Positions 33,609 through 46,080 of a DNA stretch of 64,000 nucleotides are shown here, in pieces. This DNA is from Stictocephala bisonia (lineage: Eukaryota; Arthropoda; Insecta; Hemiptera; Membracidae), in the NCBI GenBank assembly GCA_035578905.1, contig JAQJVL010000057.1:372001-436000 (forward strand), written 5' to 3'. The first letter of the stretch is position 1. Each line of letters begins with the position of its first letter. The notes below the pieces were generated by a model. It worked only from the letters and a program-made list of their open reading frames with translations, was not told the origin of the DNA and made no database searches. Made by a program: the position numbers and the translations under genes.

Positions 33609-34854
33609 ATCCAATTAAATTTTGAAAATTTTTTAAATAAAAAATTAAAGTCATATTTTTTACGATGATTGGTAAAGAGTTAAAAAAATGTACTCCAATT
33701 CGGTTACAACTTAATTTAAGGGATTGCAAATTTAAGGGGACCTGCAAACAGTTTAAAATAAATGTGTTTAACTTCTACTGATGATTATGTTTTTTCACAG
33801 TTTGAAATTCGTGTATGTGTTTATGTCGATTAAAACGAAATACTATATGAATAGTGATAGTAAAATTAATGTTTTTGTTTTGATCAAATGTGTTTTGCAA
33901 AATTGCTAGGGATTTAGGCTATGAAATTATTCTATAGCTTTTTTCTGTTGTTGAAAATAATTTTCTTTTGATAACTACTACCCCAAAGGGTAACCGCAAC
34001 AAGTTTACTAACATGAAAAGTTCAACGCCAACAAATTACTTTCACACAAGATAATAATCCTAATTTACGTATTCTTCGCCTTATTAGGAGATCTATTATT
34101 TAATGTCAGGCTGGGTAAAAAGGTATTTAATTAGAACAAGTGGCTGTTTGATTATTCCGCTCACTCTTTTTTATAGTAGACAGATAACTAAGAAACAAGA
34201 ATGTGGTCAAGAACTTACAATACCCAAACTACCCCAACAAAAAATTAGTCTTAGCTAAAGCACAACTTTTCCCGCGCTAACACACTTAAAAATGCTCCGA
34301 TTACACAGCCTTCACGTATATTTACACTTTTCGTGATTGTTCTGGCTTTTCTATTCAAAAAAAAAGATCATATTCTTGTTTCTTAATTATTTATCTATAA
34401 TGAAAAAGCCTCTGTGAAGTTAATATCACATATCGATTGTCCAAAAGCACTTCCTGATAAAAGGTCTGTTCCGTTTTCAATTACTGGCCACTCAGCTGTT
34501 CCAAGGACGTGTTCTGAACGACTATGAGCGTACTTAATAACGACCTGATTACGCGATGAAGTTTTAAATTAACTCGTAAATGTTACTTTGAAAGACGCCA
34601 TACTTTATACTTTAACGTAACAATGAAATAATAAGTGCTGCTACGAGCAATCTTTGTTACAACATACACAAAGAAACCTTTTTTAGTATTTAAACTTAAT
34701 GTAGCCTTTATTTTAAAATTTTGACATAATCTGAAAATAATTTAAAGCAACACACTATCATGACTTTATTCATTTTTGTATTATATTGGCATGTGAAATA
34801 TCCTGTGTCAATACATAAAATAGACTATTCCCATGAGGTTATTTTTTAGTAAAT
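33609..34854. other. Unassigned AT-rich stretch
   Basis: No gene, RNA or repeat that I can support. Confidence 0.5.
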
Positions 34855-34869
34855 AGCTGCATGGTATTT

Positions 34870-35147
34870 GGGGTTTCGGTAGCTGAGTGGATAACGCGGT
34901 TGTCTCCGGTGTTCTGGATTCGATTCCCGGTCCAGACGTTAGGAAATTTGGCCCTCAAGAATACCCTCGGTGTTGGCCCAACATCATGAGGCAACTGGGA
35001 AGGTACGACCTTAGCGAATCCTGGTCGAGAAAGCTGGAGTAATGACGGATGCGACCCGTCGTGCTGATCACACGTCGCTCGGGCGTTAAAATTCGTCCGG
35101 CATGTCCAGACTTGCAAAGGAATGTTGTGCCCAGGATTATTATTATT
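34870..35147 (+). mobile_element. tRNA-derived SINE (278 bp) with degenerate target duplication
   Basis: The head has a perfect pol III A box (TAGCTGAGTGG, about 34,881-34,891) and B box (GATTCGATTCC, about 34,917-34,927) at tRNA-like spacing. A GC-rich tRNA-unrelated body follows, and the element ends in (ATT)n at about 35,135-35,147. AGCTGCATGGTATTT (34,855-34,869) and AGCAGCGTGGTTTTT (35,148-35,162) match at 12 of 15 positions, consistent with an old target duplication made by LINE machinery. The minus-strand frame at 34,839-35,117 is a shadow. Confidence 0.85.
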
Positions 35148-35229
35148 AGCAGCGTGGTTTTTAATTATGTCAGTTCCTACAGCTTGAAATATGAAAAGAT
35201 CAAAAGTCTTCTTGGATAAATAAAAACTA

Positions 35230-37270
35230 ATAATACAGTTGTTGAAAAGTAAAAAAACGTCCTTCCAATGAAAAGTTAAAAGCCTATTTTAAAAAGTATA
35301 GGAATAAACCGCAGGCACAAATAAGAAAACTAAAAGACTCTTATTATGAAAAATGTTTTGGCAATTGTAATGGCGATTCAAAAGCTATTCTGAGGTAGTA
35401 AATGAGTTTATGAGTACATGAGTAAATAAATTTACATGTAAATGGAAATATGATAACTGACCCTTTTGAGGTCACTAATGAATTTAATAACTTTTTCTCA
35501 CTGTAGGTGATAAGATATTAAAAGAGTAAAACCAGATAACTTTTATAGATTAGATTTTAAGAAAATCTTTGAATATAATCAATATTCAGAATCTATGTTT
35601 GTTGATCATGTATGTACATAAGGAAGATTTTATAAAATTATAAAGTTACAAAAAAATAGAATATCACCAGGTATATATATATATATATATATACCTGGTA
35701 TATATATATATATAATATATATAATATTACTCATCATTAGTTGAAACTAAGTATCTTAAGATTATAGATGTATTGTTATTTTTAGTTAATCTTAGTTTTG
35801 AAAAAGACATTTTCCCTGAAAAACGTAAAGTAGCAGTAATGAGTCAAATATAAAAATATGGATCAAAACATGATTGTAACAACTTCCAGGCAACTTCTTT
35901 ACTTTCTTCCTTCTCTAAGATTTACTAGAAATTGATGAAAAAATTGGTTTTGTTTCTTGAGAAAATTAAGTATTTTATTAGCAACTCAAAATTTGGCTTT
36001 AGAAAGGGATTAAACCCCGAACATGTTCTACACAATGGTATATGTAATATCTACAATGGGATAAATTAAAAAAAAAAAAAACGGTAAGTAAATTTTCTTA
36101 GATACAAAAAAGCTTTTTATTGTGTTGATCATGACATACTTTTAAATAAATTATATAACTGTGGAATTAGAGGGGTCGTTTTTGATTGGTTTAAAAGCTA
36201 TTTAACAAAAAGAAAACAAAAGCTTTTTTATTAAAGACAATAGACTTTTTTATTAAAGTCAAAATAAAAACATACTTAAGTTGCTTGGGTATTATAAACT
36301 ATGGAGTACCCCAAGGGTCAGTTTTAGGTGCATTATTATTTTTAATATGTAAATAAATTATCTGTGTAATGCAAAATTTAATGGTGAACTAACATATTTG
36401 CGGTCGACACTACTTTGTGTTATTTCAAAGATGATTAAAATTGCATTGAAAATGCCACTAATTTTTATTTACAAGCAATACAATAGTGGTTCACTAATAA
36501 CAACATGTTGTTAACTCAGGAAAAAACAAAATTCGTCAATTTCAGTTTGAGAAGTGTAATTTAATTTATAAATGCAATTGTATATAAATGTGCTAAATGT
36601 CTATTTAGGGAGAAATATTGCTCTGAATATCGAGGTATTGAGCAAACAAATCAAATTAAATATTTAGGGGTACTTCTAGATCAAGAGCTAAACTGAAAAG
36701 CTGGGGTACAAAATATAAAAGCTACGCTCAGTAATATATTGAGATATTTTAATTTCTTAAATAATATCTTAAATGAAAACATATTGAAATATTATATTTT
36801 TCCCTTGTACACAGTAGGATTGACTCTACACTTTTTTATCGGGATGGAACTTATGAATCAAATACTAAGCACACATATTTATTCAAGAAAAAAAATGTAT
36901 TACAACTATTTGTAAGAAACCCAAAATAGAATCAACTTATCCATTATTTTTAAAGACAACATATATTTTACATTTAAAATATATGTTTGTACATAAAGTT
37001 TAAAAAATGTTATATATATATATATGATAAAGATAAGTTTGCCTGAAGTAAATAATGATATATTATATAAAGCCAAGCTAAGGAGGCAGGATGCATTAAA
37101 AGTTTCTAATCCAAGTTTCACTTTCTATACAAAAAGCTACATATTCTTTATCCAAAGATGTTCAATTCCTTACCAATATCTTTACAGAATTTAAAATGTA
37201 TAAGACTGTTTTTATCTAAGGTAAAAAATTTAGTGATAAGGCAAGAAAATATATATTATCTTGTAAATGC
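35230..37270 (+). mobile_element. Decayed CR1/Jockey-like LINE, reverse transcriptase to 3' end
   Basis: The plus strand decodes in pieces: KKYRNKPQAQIRKLKDSYYE near 35,300-35,360 (pre-polymerase linker), FGFRKGLNPEHVLHNGICNI near 35,995-36,055, KAFYCVDHDILLNKLYNCGI and RGVVFDWFKSYLTKRKQK near 36,107-36,220, GVPQGSVLGALLF near 36,303-36,340, and a tail region with LRRQDALKVSNPSFTFYT near 37,080-37,125. Order and spacing are those of a CR1/Jockey-group polymerase. Many stops and frame changes and an A-rich insertion (36,069-36,080) make it long dead. The 5' end with its endonuclease is not recognisable. The catalytic box region (AACATATTTGCGGTCGACAC, about 36,388) is mutated. Confidence 0.75.
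35668..35735. repeat. (AT)n with palindromic CCAGGTATA...TATACCTGG
   Basis: TA repeats bracketed by CCAGGTATA and TATACCTGG, followed by more TA repeats. The whole block can fold into a hairpin. It lies inside the decayed LINE. Confidence 0.85.
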
Positions 37271-40261
37271 ACAGATTAAATGCACAACTATTATTTTGTG
37301 AACTGTTTTTATATATTAATTTCATTTTATTAATTTTAATTTTAAATTGATAAAACTGTTAATAAGGTTAATTTATGTTTATATTTAAGTAGGCTTTTAG
37401 TCATACATTTATTTTATATTAATGCTTATGAAGGTTGGAAAAATTGAGTTAAATCAAAATAAATACATTTGTTTTCACACTAATGCATCTTTAATGAGGT
37501 GGGATATTTTTTTATTATGGATTACTTCACATTACTGTTGCACATTTACTAGTTTAATTTCAAAAAAAGGAACCTATAAATAGGCATAGCCTTAAGAGGG
37601 CCTATTATTTTCTTGAACATAATTGAGGGAATATAAGGTTTTTGTTTGAATAGTTCATATTTTAGTTTTAAATTAGCATTTAAGATATTATGTAAATATT
37701 TTAATGTATTTGTAACCTTTCAAGGAAATAAATATATTCTTATTAATAATCAGTTAAAAATTATTGACTATACCGTTTTATATTTTGCATTTTATTTTAA
37801 TGCCAGAATAATTACAAAATTCAAAATATTGTTGTGATAAGACGAGTACTATGAAACACACTTCGTTACATTGTTTCAGCTAAAAATAATCATATAAATA
37901 AAAAATAAATAAATAAAACTGTTCAAGTTAATTTTTCAGGTTGGGTGTAGTAGTTAAATTTGTTTCTATAAAATTAAATTCAAACAAGTAATGATTGAGC
38001 AAGCATAATGTCCACCATCCCCATAAAACAGCTGCAGGCAAGGCTGCAGTAAAAATAACCTTTCCTTGGAAGACACCATACTGAATATCAGATTTACCCC
38101 TAAACAGGTAAATCAGATAAGTTTAAAACCTCGTACAAATAGAAATTTTGAAATGTTTAGACAAATTAGTAAAAAACGCCCCGAATTAAAAAGAATTTAA
38201 TAAATGGGACGTGTATTTTAAGACATTCTTTTGTTTGCCTAGTCAAAATATATGTGATATCACGTCAATTAAACAGGTTGATTAATTTATAAACAGTAAA
38301 CTTGGATAGACTGAAGAAGTTGTCAATACTTGTAATTAAGTTTTGTAGCAATGCATAGCCTACAATTAAGAAAATCCAAAGTTTTCTTCCATTTCACCTT
38401 GGACTAATTCCATTATGAGTTTTTATGTATTCTAATTGTATCAACAATAATCATAAGTTGTTTATCAAAACCTTAGTGCTTGCTTACTTTAAATGTTGCC
38501 ATAGACCATCAATGACTAAGTTTGTGTACAACACTACAATACTACTACAATGATGTACGCTACTTGTTTGGACTTATAAGAGACAACCACGTTATTTGAG
38601 ACTCTCAGTCTTGAAGCAAAACGAACTGAGACAGTCATTACAAAATTAAATAACTGCTTTAATTCGTCATTACACGATTGACAATGTCCAACCATAATAT
38701 TTGTCTTATATTTCTGAATTTGTACCAAACTGAATTTGGAGTTGAACGGAGCATGTTTTTTTTTTAATTTGATATTTTTAGAGAATGTAAGAATTGGCAG
38801 TGTTTCCTTAATTTTGCGTTAGTGCATAAATGTTTATGTTGTATTCAATCTGCTTTCCAAAGTGACCATCTACACCCATAAGACTGCTTATATTACTCTT
38901 CGTTATTATATTTGATTTTTTTATCATATTTGAATAATGGTTCCTTAAGACTTTTCTTATCATCTAGATTTGACATTTCAACTCGCTTATTACAATCTAA
39001 CTAAAATGTGTTTAACTTTTTGAAGGAAGAGTTGACGTATTCCATACGGAATTATTGCCAGCAAGGACTGAAATTATAAAATATTAAATTACCTAGAAGT
39101 AACCTTAATTTTTTAAGCTTAACAGTTAGAATAGCAGTAATTTTCATTCAAGATATAATGCCAACATTTTATAATAATGAAGCAGTAATATACAGTACTT
39201 TCAAATCAATTAATAAATGCTACAGCAAAAAAGTACCGACTTAAAATTCAAATATAAACGAAAAGTTTATTTTAATTACCAAACAACGTTATTTTATCTA
39301 TAATTTTGTACTTATTCAATACAGAGTTTTGTATTAGAACTTATTATAAGAGGGATGATTTTATTAAAACCATTATTAAAAAGGTTCAAGTTACTTGAAG
39401 GCTGTCTTTGGTCATTTACTGCGTTAATATTATGTTATACTTCAAATTAAAATGACGTTATACCTTCTAAAGAACTTTATAGACGTCAATATCACGTTCA
39501 TCAACTTGTCATATCATATTTGAGTAACGCATGATATTGTAATATTTTTCTGAGTATCTCAAGAACTTCAAGAATAATGTCTGAGTATAATCTTATGAGA
39601 TTTAGCAATATTTAAAAGGTGAAATTTTAAATATTAGATTACTTAATACTAATACTTAATACTACATTTTAAAATAGTGGTATTAAAACTTAAAACTATT
39701 GACAAATACGATTTAACTTACTTCTAGTAAATGCAAAAAATAAATATAATTTATTATTGTAAAATCCCACTTCCATTAAAGCAAACTATTCATAGTAGAA
39801 AAGGGCAAGGAAGTTATGCTAGACCTGCACCGGTGAGTAAAGTCCATCTACATTCAAGTTGTCGGATTTATCGGTTTCTGATATAACGTGACTCGACTAT
39901 TGGTGCAGTCGAGACTTCGTATGTATATATCCACTCACATATTCGGACAATCCCTTTCTGAGTTTAAACACCCTCTAGCAAATTCTGTTTGGAAAACTTC
40001 GATATTTTACAATATGACGTATACATATCCATTCTGCCCTGGCCTATATTAACGTCTTCTGAATAAAGTTATACGAATAAAATATAAGTGTAGATAAAAA
40101 ATAATAATAATAATAATTTTAAATTCGATTACACTACACACAGTTTAAGAGTAGATTCCAGTCAAATTGAAAATACGCTGAATTTATAAATTGCAAGTTA
40201 AATTTGTCCTCAAAATTAAATGAAATGGCAATGGATTGATAACTATAAAAGTCCGTTTGGT
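37271..40261. other. About 3 kb of AT-rich DNA, nothing recognised
   Basis: No coding frame with features, no RNA gene and no tandem array. 39,830-40,050 is a little GC-richer, with ACTCGAC and GTCGAGA forming a small dyad near 39,890-39,915. A (TAA)n run lies at 40,104-40,118. Confidence 0.45.
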
Positions 40262-40380
40262 TAAAATCATCTTTTTAAGCAAATTTAAGCGTAATGTTTA
40301 GCATTTAAGATGTTAATTCATAAATTTGTATCATTATCTTATAACTACGATATTTAAGATGTTAATTCATAAATTTGTAT
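40262..40380. repeat. 49-bp satellite, left part (about 2 copies)
   Basis: The unit reads CATTATCTTACATCAACGAT, ATTTAAGATGTTAATTCATA, AATTTGTAT. The array is interrupted at 40,380 by the insertion at 40,381-42,378 and resumes at 42,379. Confidence 0.85.
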
Positions 40381-42378
40381 TGAGACCCATCCCCCTACCA
40401 GTTCTGGAAAGCGTGCCAACTGGGGGATGGCTCAAAAACAAGTCGAGCGATGGGATCACGGGTGGCAGTTGGAGGGTCAAAATAAAACTCGGCAGCTGAG
40501 CAAAACTGATTTATTCCCAAGAAAACAAAATGATAATCAATCAAAACGGCAGAAGGCCACAATCTTAATTCGCACTTAAATAAATAATAAACACCAAAAA
40601 TTAACAAGATAAGACACAAAAGCTACAAAAACAACAAACGCAACAAATACCAAAATGAACGATTAACAACTACATGGCCTATCTGCAGTTTGGCCGGAGA
40701 CCCCCAAAACGTAAGATAAATTTAATGCCCACATAAAATTGAAAATTTAGAAAACTTCTGGCAAACAACAATTAAACCGGCAATTTAGCCCAAATCCCAT
40801 AATTCCACCGGGCCAGGGAATAAGCCGGAATCCCTGGGCAGCTCCGAATTAGAAGTTAAGCAAAAGCACCATAATCCCCTTTTGGTGAGTTGAAAAATTA
40901 AACAATTTAAAAGAAAATATAACACGGTACCGTTCGAGTAAAAATTCACTTCCAAGCACCCCTAATACACTTAACAAACAAAATAAATAACAATAACTAG
41001 GCCTAAACATATAAATAAATGATAACAGGATTTAACAATGGGGACCTAACAAATATAAAAATCTCTACAAATGTAACAAGAAAATAAACTAATTAAACTA
41101 AATAACAATAAATATTAACATCAAAAGTTCTTGGTATATTTTAACGGTTTTTATTCCTTTAGTAAAAACTATATAAGTCCCCAATGGCTGTTTCATCAAT
41201 CACTTGGTCCCAGTTTTTAGGCCTAGGCCACATAAAGTTCCACAAATTTTTTTCTCTTCTTTTTTTTTATATATATATTTCACTGCCCTTTTCTTTTTTG
41301 TTTTTCTCTTTTAATGACATCAAAACCCCTCAGCTCAGCCGCCGGGAAAAAAGATGGAACGAACTGACCTGAGGACTGAAGAAAACACCCAGATGTAGGG
41401 AATGGCAGCTTAGTCGCAACATGTGCTCTACGACTTGGTCCTCAGGCCAGGCAGGCAGTGCAGAAGGTCGACCTTCCCCGGACGGCAGGCCGAGGGCTGA
41501 ACGTCCCACTCGAGGACCCTGGACTGAAAGGTCAAACACAGCCATTAAACACAGTCCAGCCATCACAACAAAATATTACACATAACCACTAAACATAAGG
41601 GTGCCTGCTTTAACAAAACTTAACATGAAGAGACAAACAAGAACATGAGTGGAGCAAACAATACAGTGAAAAATTAACTTTAGGCTATGAATAATTATGT
41701 AGGAAACTCAGATTTAAAACAAATTACAAATCAGCAAATTATAAAAGACGTATATGGAACTAAAAATGACAAACTGAAAACTAGGCTATGGAAACATGAG
41801 CAATAGGTTATAACATGAAAATCAAAGGGTACAGCTAGGCTAGGTTATTGGCAAAGAACAAAAATATGGTAAATCGGTAACTACAACTGTAAAAAGGCTC
41901 AACAAAACATTATACAGAACTACTATTGACAATAAAGGCAGATATAAAAAGCATTAACGGTAATTAACGGTAAAAGTAACATGGGAGCACATGGCTTTAA
42001 CCTAGTCTGAGAAACATCTAGACAAAGAACCTAAATTTAACAAAACTCTGAAAACACAAGCAAGAACGATTAATATTATTGCAACAAAATATTCTCACCA
42101 AAAGGGTGATTAGATATTAAAACTTACAAAATGAACACTTACGTTTTAGAGCTTCTAGCCTATCATCTCGTGACTAACGGCTGCTGACCAACCAACTCGA
42201 ACTACTAGAACAATCTAGAAGCAGGCCAACCTGACAGCCAAAGGCCGGAACACGGAACGAACGGAACTGGGCCAACGGCCACAAAATTACGCGAAACGCC
42301 GGGCAAAAGCGAATCTCAGGCAGCCCGGCAGACTACGATGAAAAAAAAAGAAATGTACCGGTCTAAAGACCCGGTACA
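40381..42378 (-). mobile_element. Probable solo LTR (1,998 bp) inserted in the 49-bp satellite
   Basis: The insertion starts TGAGACCCATCC and ends GGTACA, giving TG...CA ends, and GTAT is repeated on both sides (40,377-40,380 and 42,379-42,382). A 4-bp duplication with TG...CA ends is typical of LTR retrotransposons. On the minus strand an AATAAA (about 40,510) lies some 130 bases before the end, as expected for the R/U5 region, so the LTR reads on the minus strand. The outer end contains a hairpin, TGTACCGG-TCTAAAGA-CCCGGTACA (42,354-42,378). No gag or pol frames and no second LTR are present. GC-richer than the flanks. Minus-strand frames (40,395-40,619; 41,330-41,566) are not recognisable proteins. 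Family not determined. Confidence 0.7.
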
Positions 42379-42868
42379 GTATCATTATCTTACATCAACT
42401 ATATTTAAGATGTTAATTCAAAAATTTGTATCATTATCTTACATCAACGATATTTAAGATGTTAATTCTAAAATTTGTATCATTATCTTACATCAACGAT
42501 ATTTAAGATGTTAATTCATAAATTTGTGTCATTATCTTATATCTACGATATTTAAGATGTTAATTCATAAATTTGTATCATTATCTTACATCAACGATAT
42601 TTAAGATTTTAATTCATAAATTTGTATCATTATCTTACATCAACGATATTTAAGATTTTAATTCATAAATTTGTATCATTATCTTACATCAACGATATTT
42701 AAGATGATAATTCATAAATTTGTATCATTATCTTACATCAACGATATTTAAGATGTTAATTCATAAATTTGTATCATTATCTTATATCTACGATATTTAA
42801 GATTTTAATTCATAAATTTGTATCATTATCTTATATCTACGATATTTAAGATGTTTTAATATTTGTTT
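42379..42868. repeat. 49-bp satellite, right part (about 10 copies)
   Basis: Continuation of the array at 40,262. Variants include TTATATCTACGAT for TTACATCAACGAT and GATTTTAATT for GATGTTAATT. The array decays into GATGTTTTAATATTTG at its right end. Confidence 0.9.
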
Positions 42869-43067
42869 CATTTAATTCATTTATTTAAAAGATTGCTCTT
42901 GATAATAGTTTATCTATCTAACAGACGAACATACATAAATAAAATATTTATAACCTCCCGGTACCTTCAATCAGTATTTTACGTCATTCAATGTTAAGAT
43001 CCATAAATTATTGTCAACAATAAAAACCACAATTAATCGGGAAATGCCTTGTATTAACATAGACTGA

Positions 43068-43235
43068 TTTAATGTTATAAGATGAAACAAACACTCCAGT
43101 AAGTAATTTTTTTATTTCGTTAGGCCTTTCGGTAACAAAGTTACAATCTTCAAACACATAAACTTTGTTATCGAAACGCCTAACGAAATTTAAAAATTAT
43201 TTACTGGAGTGTTTGTTTCATCTTATAACATTAAA
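43068..43235. repeat. Near-perfect palindrome, arms about 75 bp
   Basis: The left arm TTAATGTTATAAGATGAAAC continues ACTCCAGTAA to CGTTAGGC and GGTAACAAAGTT. The right arm is its inverse with only a few mismatches, ending GTTTCATCTTATAACATTAA. The loop is about 18 bases (ACAATCTTCAAACACATA). It may be a very young foldback MITE or the centre of a larger element. No outer target duplication was recognised. Confidence 0.85.
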
Positions 43236-45318
43236 TTATATATCCAGTAAGAAACGAGCATGAAGAATGAAACATAGATTGAGTTCAGACTGGAAATACA
43301 ATCTGCGTTTTAATCAAAGGAAGATTAGTTCTGACCAGTCTCTCTAACTGTTGTCAACCCGAACACACTCTTTTAAATTTCTTCTACCTGACTTTTATTA
43401 CCATTTAGTAAACAGTTTCATATAACTTAATTTTGTTGTGTAGCTTGCAATCATAACGGAATTATACGTTGGGTAAACGTCATAATGTACATAAAGTGGT
43501 TACCTAATTAATAAGACCTACTTAACATATCTTCAGCCCATAGATAACAAAAGAAATCTTATGATTACTACATCTCGACATAACATTGCTGTGGGCCAAC
43601 TAGTAATCAAATCAAATTCTAAGTTAATTCAGAACAATGGCATCACTTATTCATTTTATGATTGAACTCCATGTTTCACGTTATCTCTAGGTGATGAAAG
43701 ACAAGGAGCTGATTGACATAGTTGAAAGTAAATATAATTTGAAATCACATTAAAATTATATACAGAATCTTGGAGATCCGATAGGAGACTTACATATCGT
43801 GAATTATTCTTAAAATTGTTTGGTCTTTTCCACCGAGTTAGTATTTTTTTTAACTACTCGACTTTTGGAGAGGTGTGAAACTTGAAACTCCTCTCGTTCT
43901 CAAGTGGACTAAATTAACCCACATTTATATTAAAAATAAAAAGAAAGAAAGGCCTGAAGGCCTTGTCACAATTACTATATTACAAATTTACAGTCTATTA
44001 CATAATCCTAATTAAAAAATATACACAGAAACTGAAAACAAAATGCCAACAGATAACAAATACTCAAAATGAAGAAAAAATCACATTAATCAACAAATTT
44101 AAAAATGTCAACATGGACGCAACTGCTTCTAGGCAAACGGAGCTAGGGAACAGAATTTAAGAACAGTAATATCTTCAACTATATAATGAGTTTCAAACAA
44201 TCTATAATGTAGACGCGTGTTTATATAAAAAGTGACGAGGTAGTTTCGAATATCCTTGAAGTGATTCTAAAGCCAACAAATCACAAGCTCACCTGCAGTT
44301 ACGACAAATGTATGTTTTATTTAATATTTTATAAAATAAATTATAAACTAAATAAGTGATTAATATAAATATATGTTTAGCTTCTTGGTTATAATATTTC
44401 ATGTTTTTAGAAATAAAAAAGTGATATTTAAAATATGAGTAACAAATATTACGGTGATCAATTTTAATAAACTAGATTTACATTTACTCTGGACTAACTT
44501 GTGTTCAACTAATGCTACTGTTACATAGTTCAAAAATAAATAATTAAACAGACAATAATCCAAAATTAAAATAGTTTTACTTATATAGGCTTTACTTGTT
44601 TTAGTAATGTAACAAAATTGGCAATAAATAATTGCTGACTGAATCATCCTTAAATTTTATAATTAGAATAATTTAAATAGCTTATTTCAGTAAATTCAAA
44701 CTACAAAATATTTGATTAAATGTGTCAATCTTCATTCAACATAAACGGATGAGTGGGGTTTGACTAAGCTCTGATCACAAATTCTACTCACGCTTATAAT
44801 AATCCTCGATTTGCTTTAAACCTCATGTTTCAATTTTTTCTCAAAACTCAATTATTTTGTCAAATATTTAACAGTATTTATTTTATCGAACTTAAGTTTT
44901 GATTTCAAAATGAAAATCCTATAAAAAATATATTTATTATGATTGCATGTATCATGATTTTTTTTATTTTGTTAAAATAGGTGCCTGCCCTAAACCGCCA
45001 ATTTGCGTAACTTGGTGAGGCCTTGATTTTGTACTCACTTTAAAGTAATAAATAAATAAAAACAAATGAATAAAGTCTTTGAGAACCAGTGTCAACAACA
45101 TGATCTTTACTGTCGTTAAGAATCCACTTTTATCTTCCTGAACAAATCCAACTATAGGATATTATCCTCCAGTTGGGTTTTATTCCTCTTTCAACAGTTT
45201 GACATTGAGCCAAGTGAAAAATATAAATAGATAAATTTCCTTTTCGCTATGTTAAACAACAAAACCTTACTCCTGCCTTGTTTATCCTATTGTTATTGAG
45301 CAACTAGTCCATCCCATT
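43236..45318. other. AT-rich stretch, nothing recognised
   Basis: Frames at 43,963-44,160 and 44,399-44,647 show no family features. 43,941-43,956 has a small hairpin (AAGGCCTGAAGGCCTT). No repeats seen. Confidence 0.45.
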
Positions 45319-45634
45319 GATCTTTTCCGTTAACTCTACCACTACTTATTTTTTGTTTCCGTTAATTAACTATCGCTTGATAAATATTATATTGCTCTTA
45401 AAACTGTTTCTCCACTCATTTTTACGTCCACTGTGGTATTCCTTATTCGCAAGGAATCCGATATCACTAGATTTATCTTATCGTTTTTCAAGAACTTAAG
45501 CCTACACATGGAGAGCGCATTCGTCGGTAAGTCAATCATTGGATTTACCAGTTTGTGATCAACTTTAGTAGCCACCTAACCTAACCCTAATTGCTATAAA
45601 AAGATCAGTGGTAGTGAATTAACGAAAAAGGTCC
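45319..45634. mobile_element. hAT-type MITE, copy B (about 316 bp)
   Basis: Reverse-oriented relative to copy A at 13,685 and alignable over its whole length: TTTCCGTTAATTAACTATCG, TTGATAAATATTATATTGCT, GGAATCCGATATCACTAGAT, GAGAGCGCATTCGTCGGTAA, TCAATCATTGGATTTACCAG, CCACCTAACCTAACCCTAAT, and the terminal GTGGTAGTGAATTAACGAAA. Flanks have TCCCATT on both sides, but not exactly at the ends, so I do not claim a clean duplication. Open frames on both strands inside it are shadows. Confidence 0.8.
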
Positions 45635-45647
45635 CATTCCAGTTCCG

Positions 45648-46080
45648 TATCCTTACATAACTCCACAAAAGCCTTCAGCATGCTGAAACTGGACAAACTC
45701 AAACCTCTGGTATGACAGCTTCCCTATCTCATGTTCAAGATACCAATCAATTCGTAAGTGTTCTGCCCAATCTACTCTCGACTTTCCCTTCTAATACCAA
45801 ACTTCACTTACTTCCTTTCTTTACTTGACACCAACTTAGCCTAGCTACCATCGAACACTTCCTCAACACACGCCTGCCTAAACCCAAGCTGGCAATCTTT
45901 TCATAGTTCAGCTTCAAAGTTCATCGTAAGGAATTTCCCATCAACTGTCATCATATCAAGCTTACTGAAAGCTTTAGGATTTTAAAAGCGTTACCTTATA
46001 CTTCTTCGTCTGTAACATCTTACAAAAAAGCCTACATCTTACTATCTCTTTCGACCTACATAAAATTATCAGAATTTTAA
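45648..46080 (+). pseudogene. Unidentified coding relic
   Basis: One plus-strand frame runs for about 145 codons with only two internal stops (TGA near 45,828, TAG near 45,907) before a TAA near 46,078. It reads QTSGMTASLSHVQDTNQFVS, later ATIEHFLNTRLPKPKLAIFS and FKVHRKEFPINCHHIKLTES, and ends YKKAYILLSLSTYIKLSEF. For sequence of this composition more stops would be expected, and the text is protein-like. No start is assigned. It follows MITE copy B directly. I do not recognise a family; a dead transposon gene or a dead host gene is equally possible. Confidence 0.3.

Noticed and set aside
34870..34945. A tRNA gene
   Set aside because: Same reasoning: good A and B boxes, but a SINE body, (ATT)n tail and flanking duplication.
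40381..42378. A host gene on the minus strand (frames at 40,395-40,619 and 41,330-41,566)
   Set aside because: The segment has TG...CA ends and a 4-bp target duplication inside a satellite, so it is an insertion; the frames are short and unlike any family that I know.
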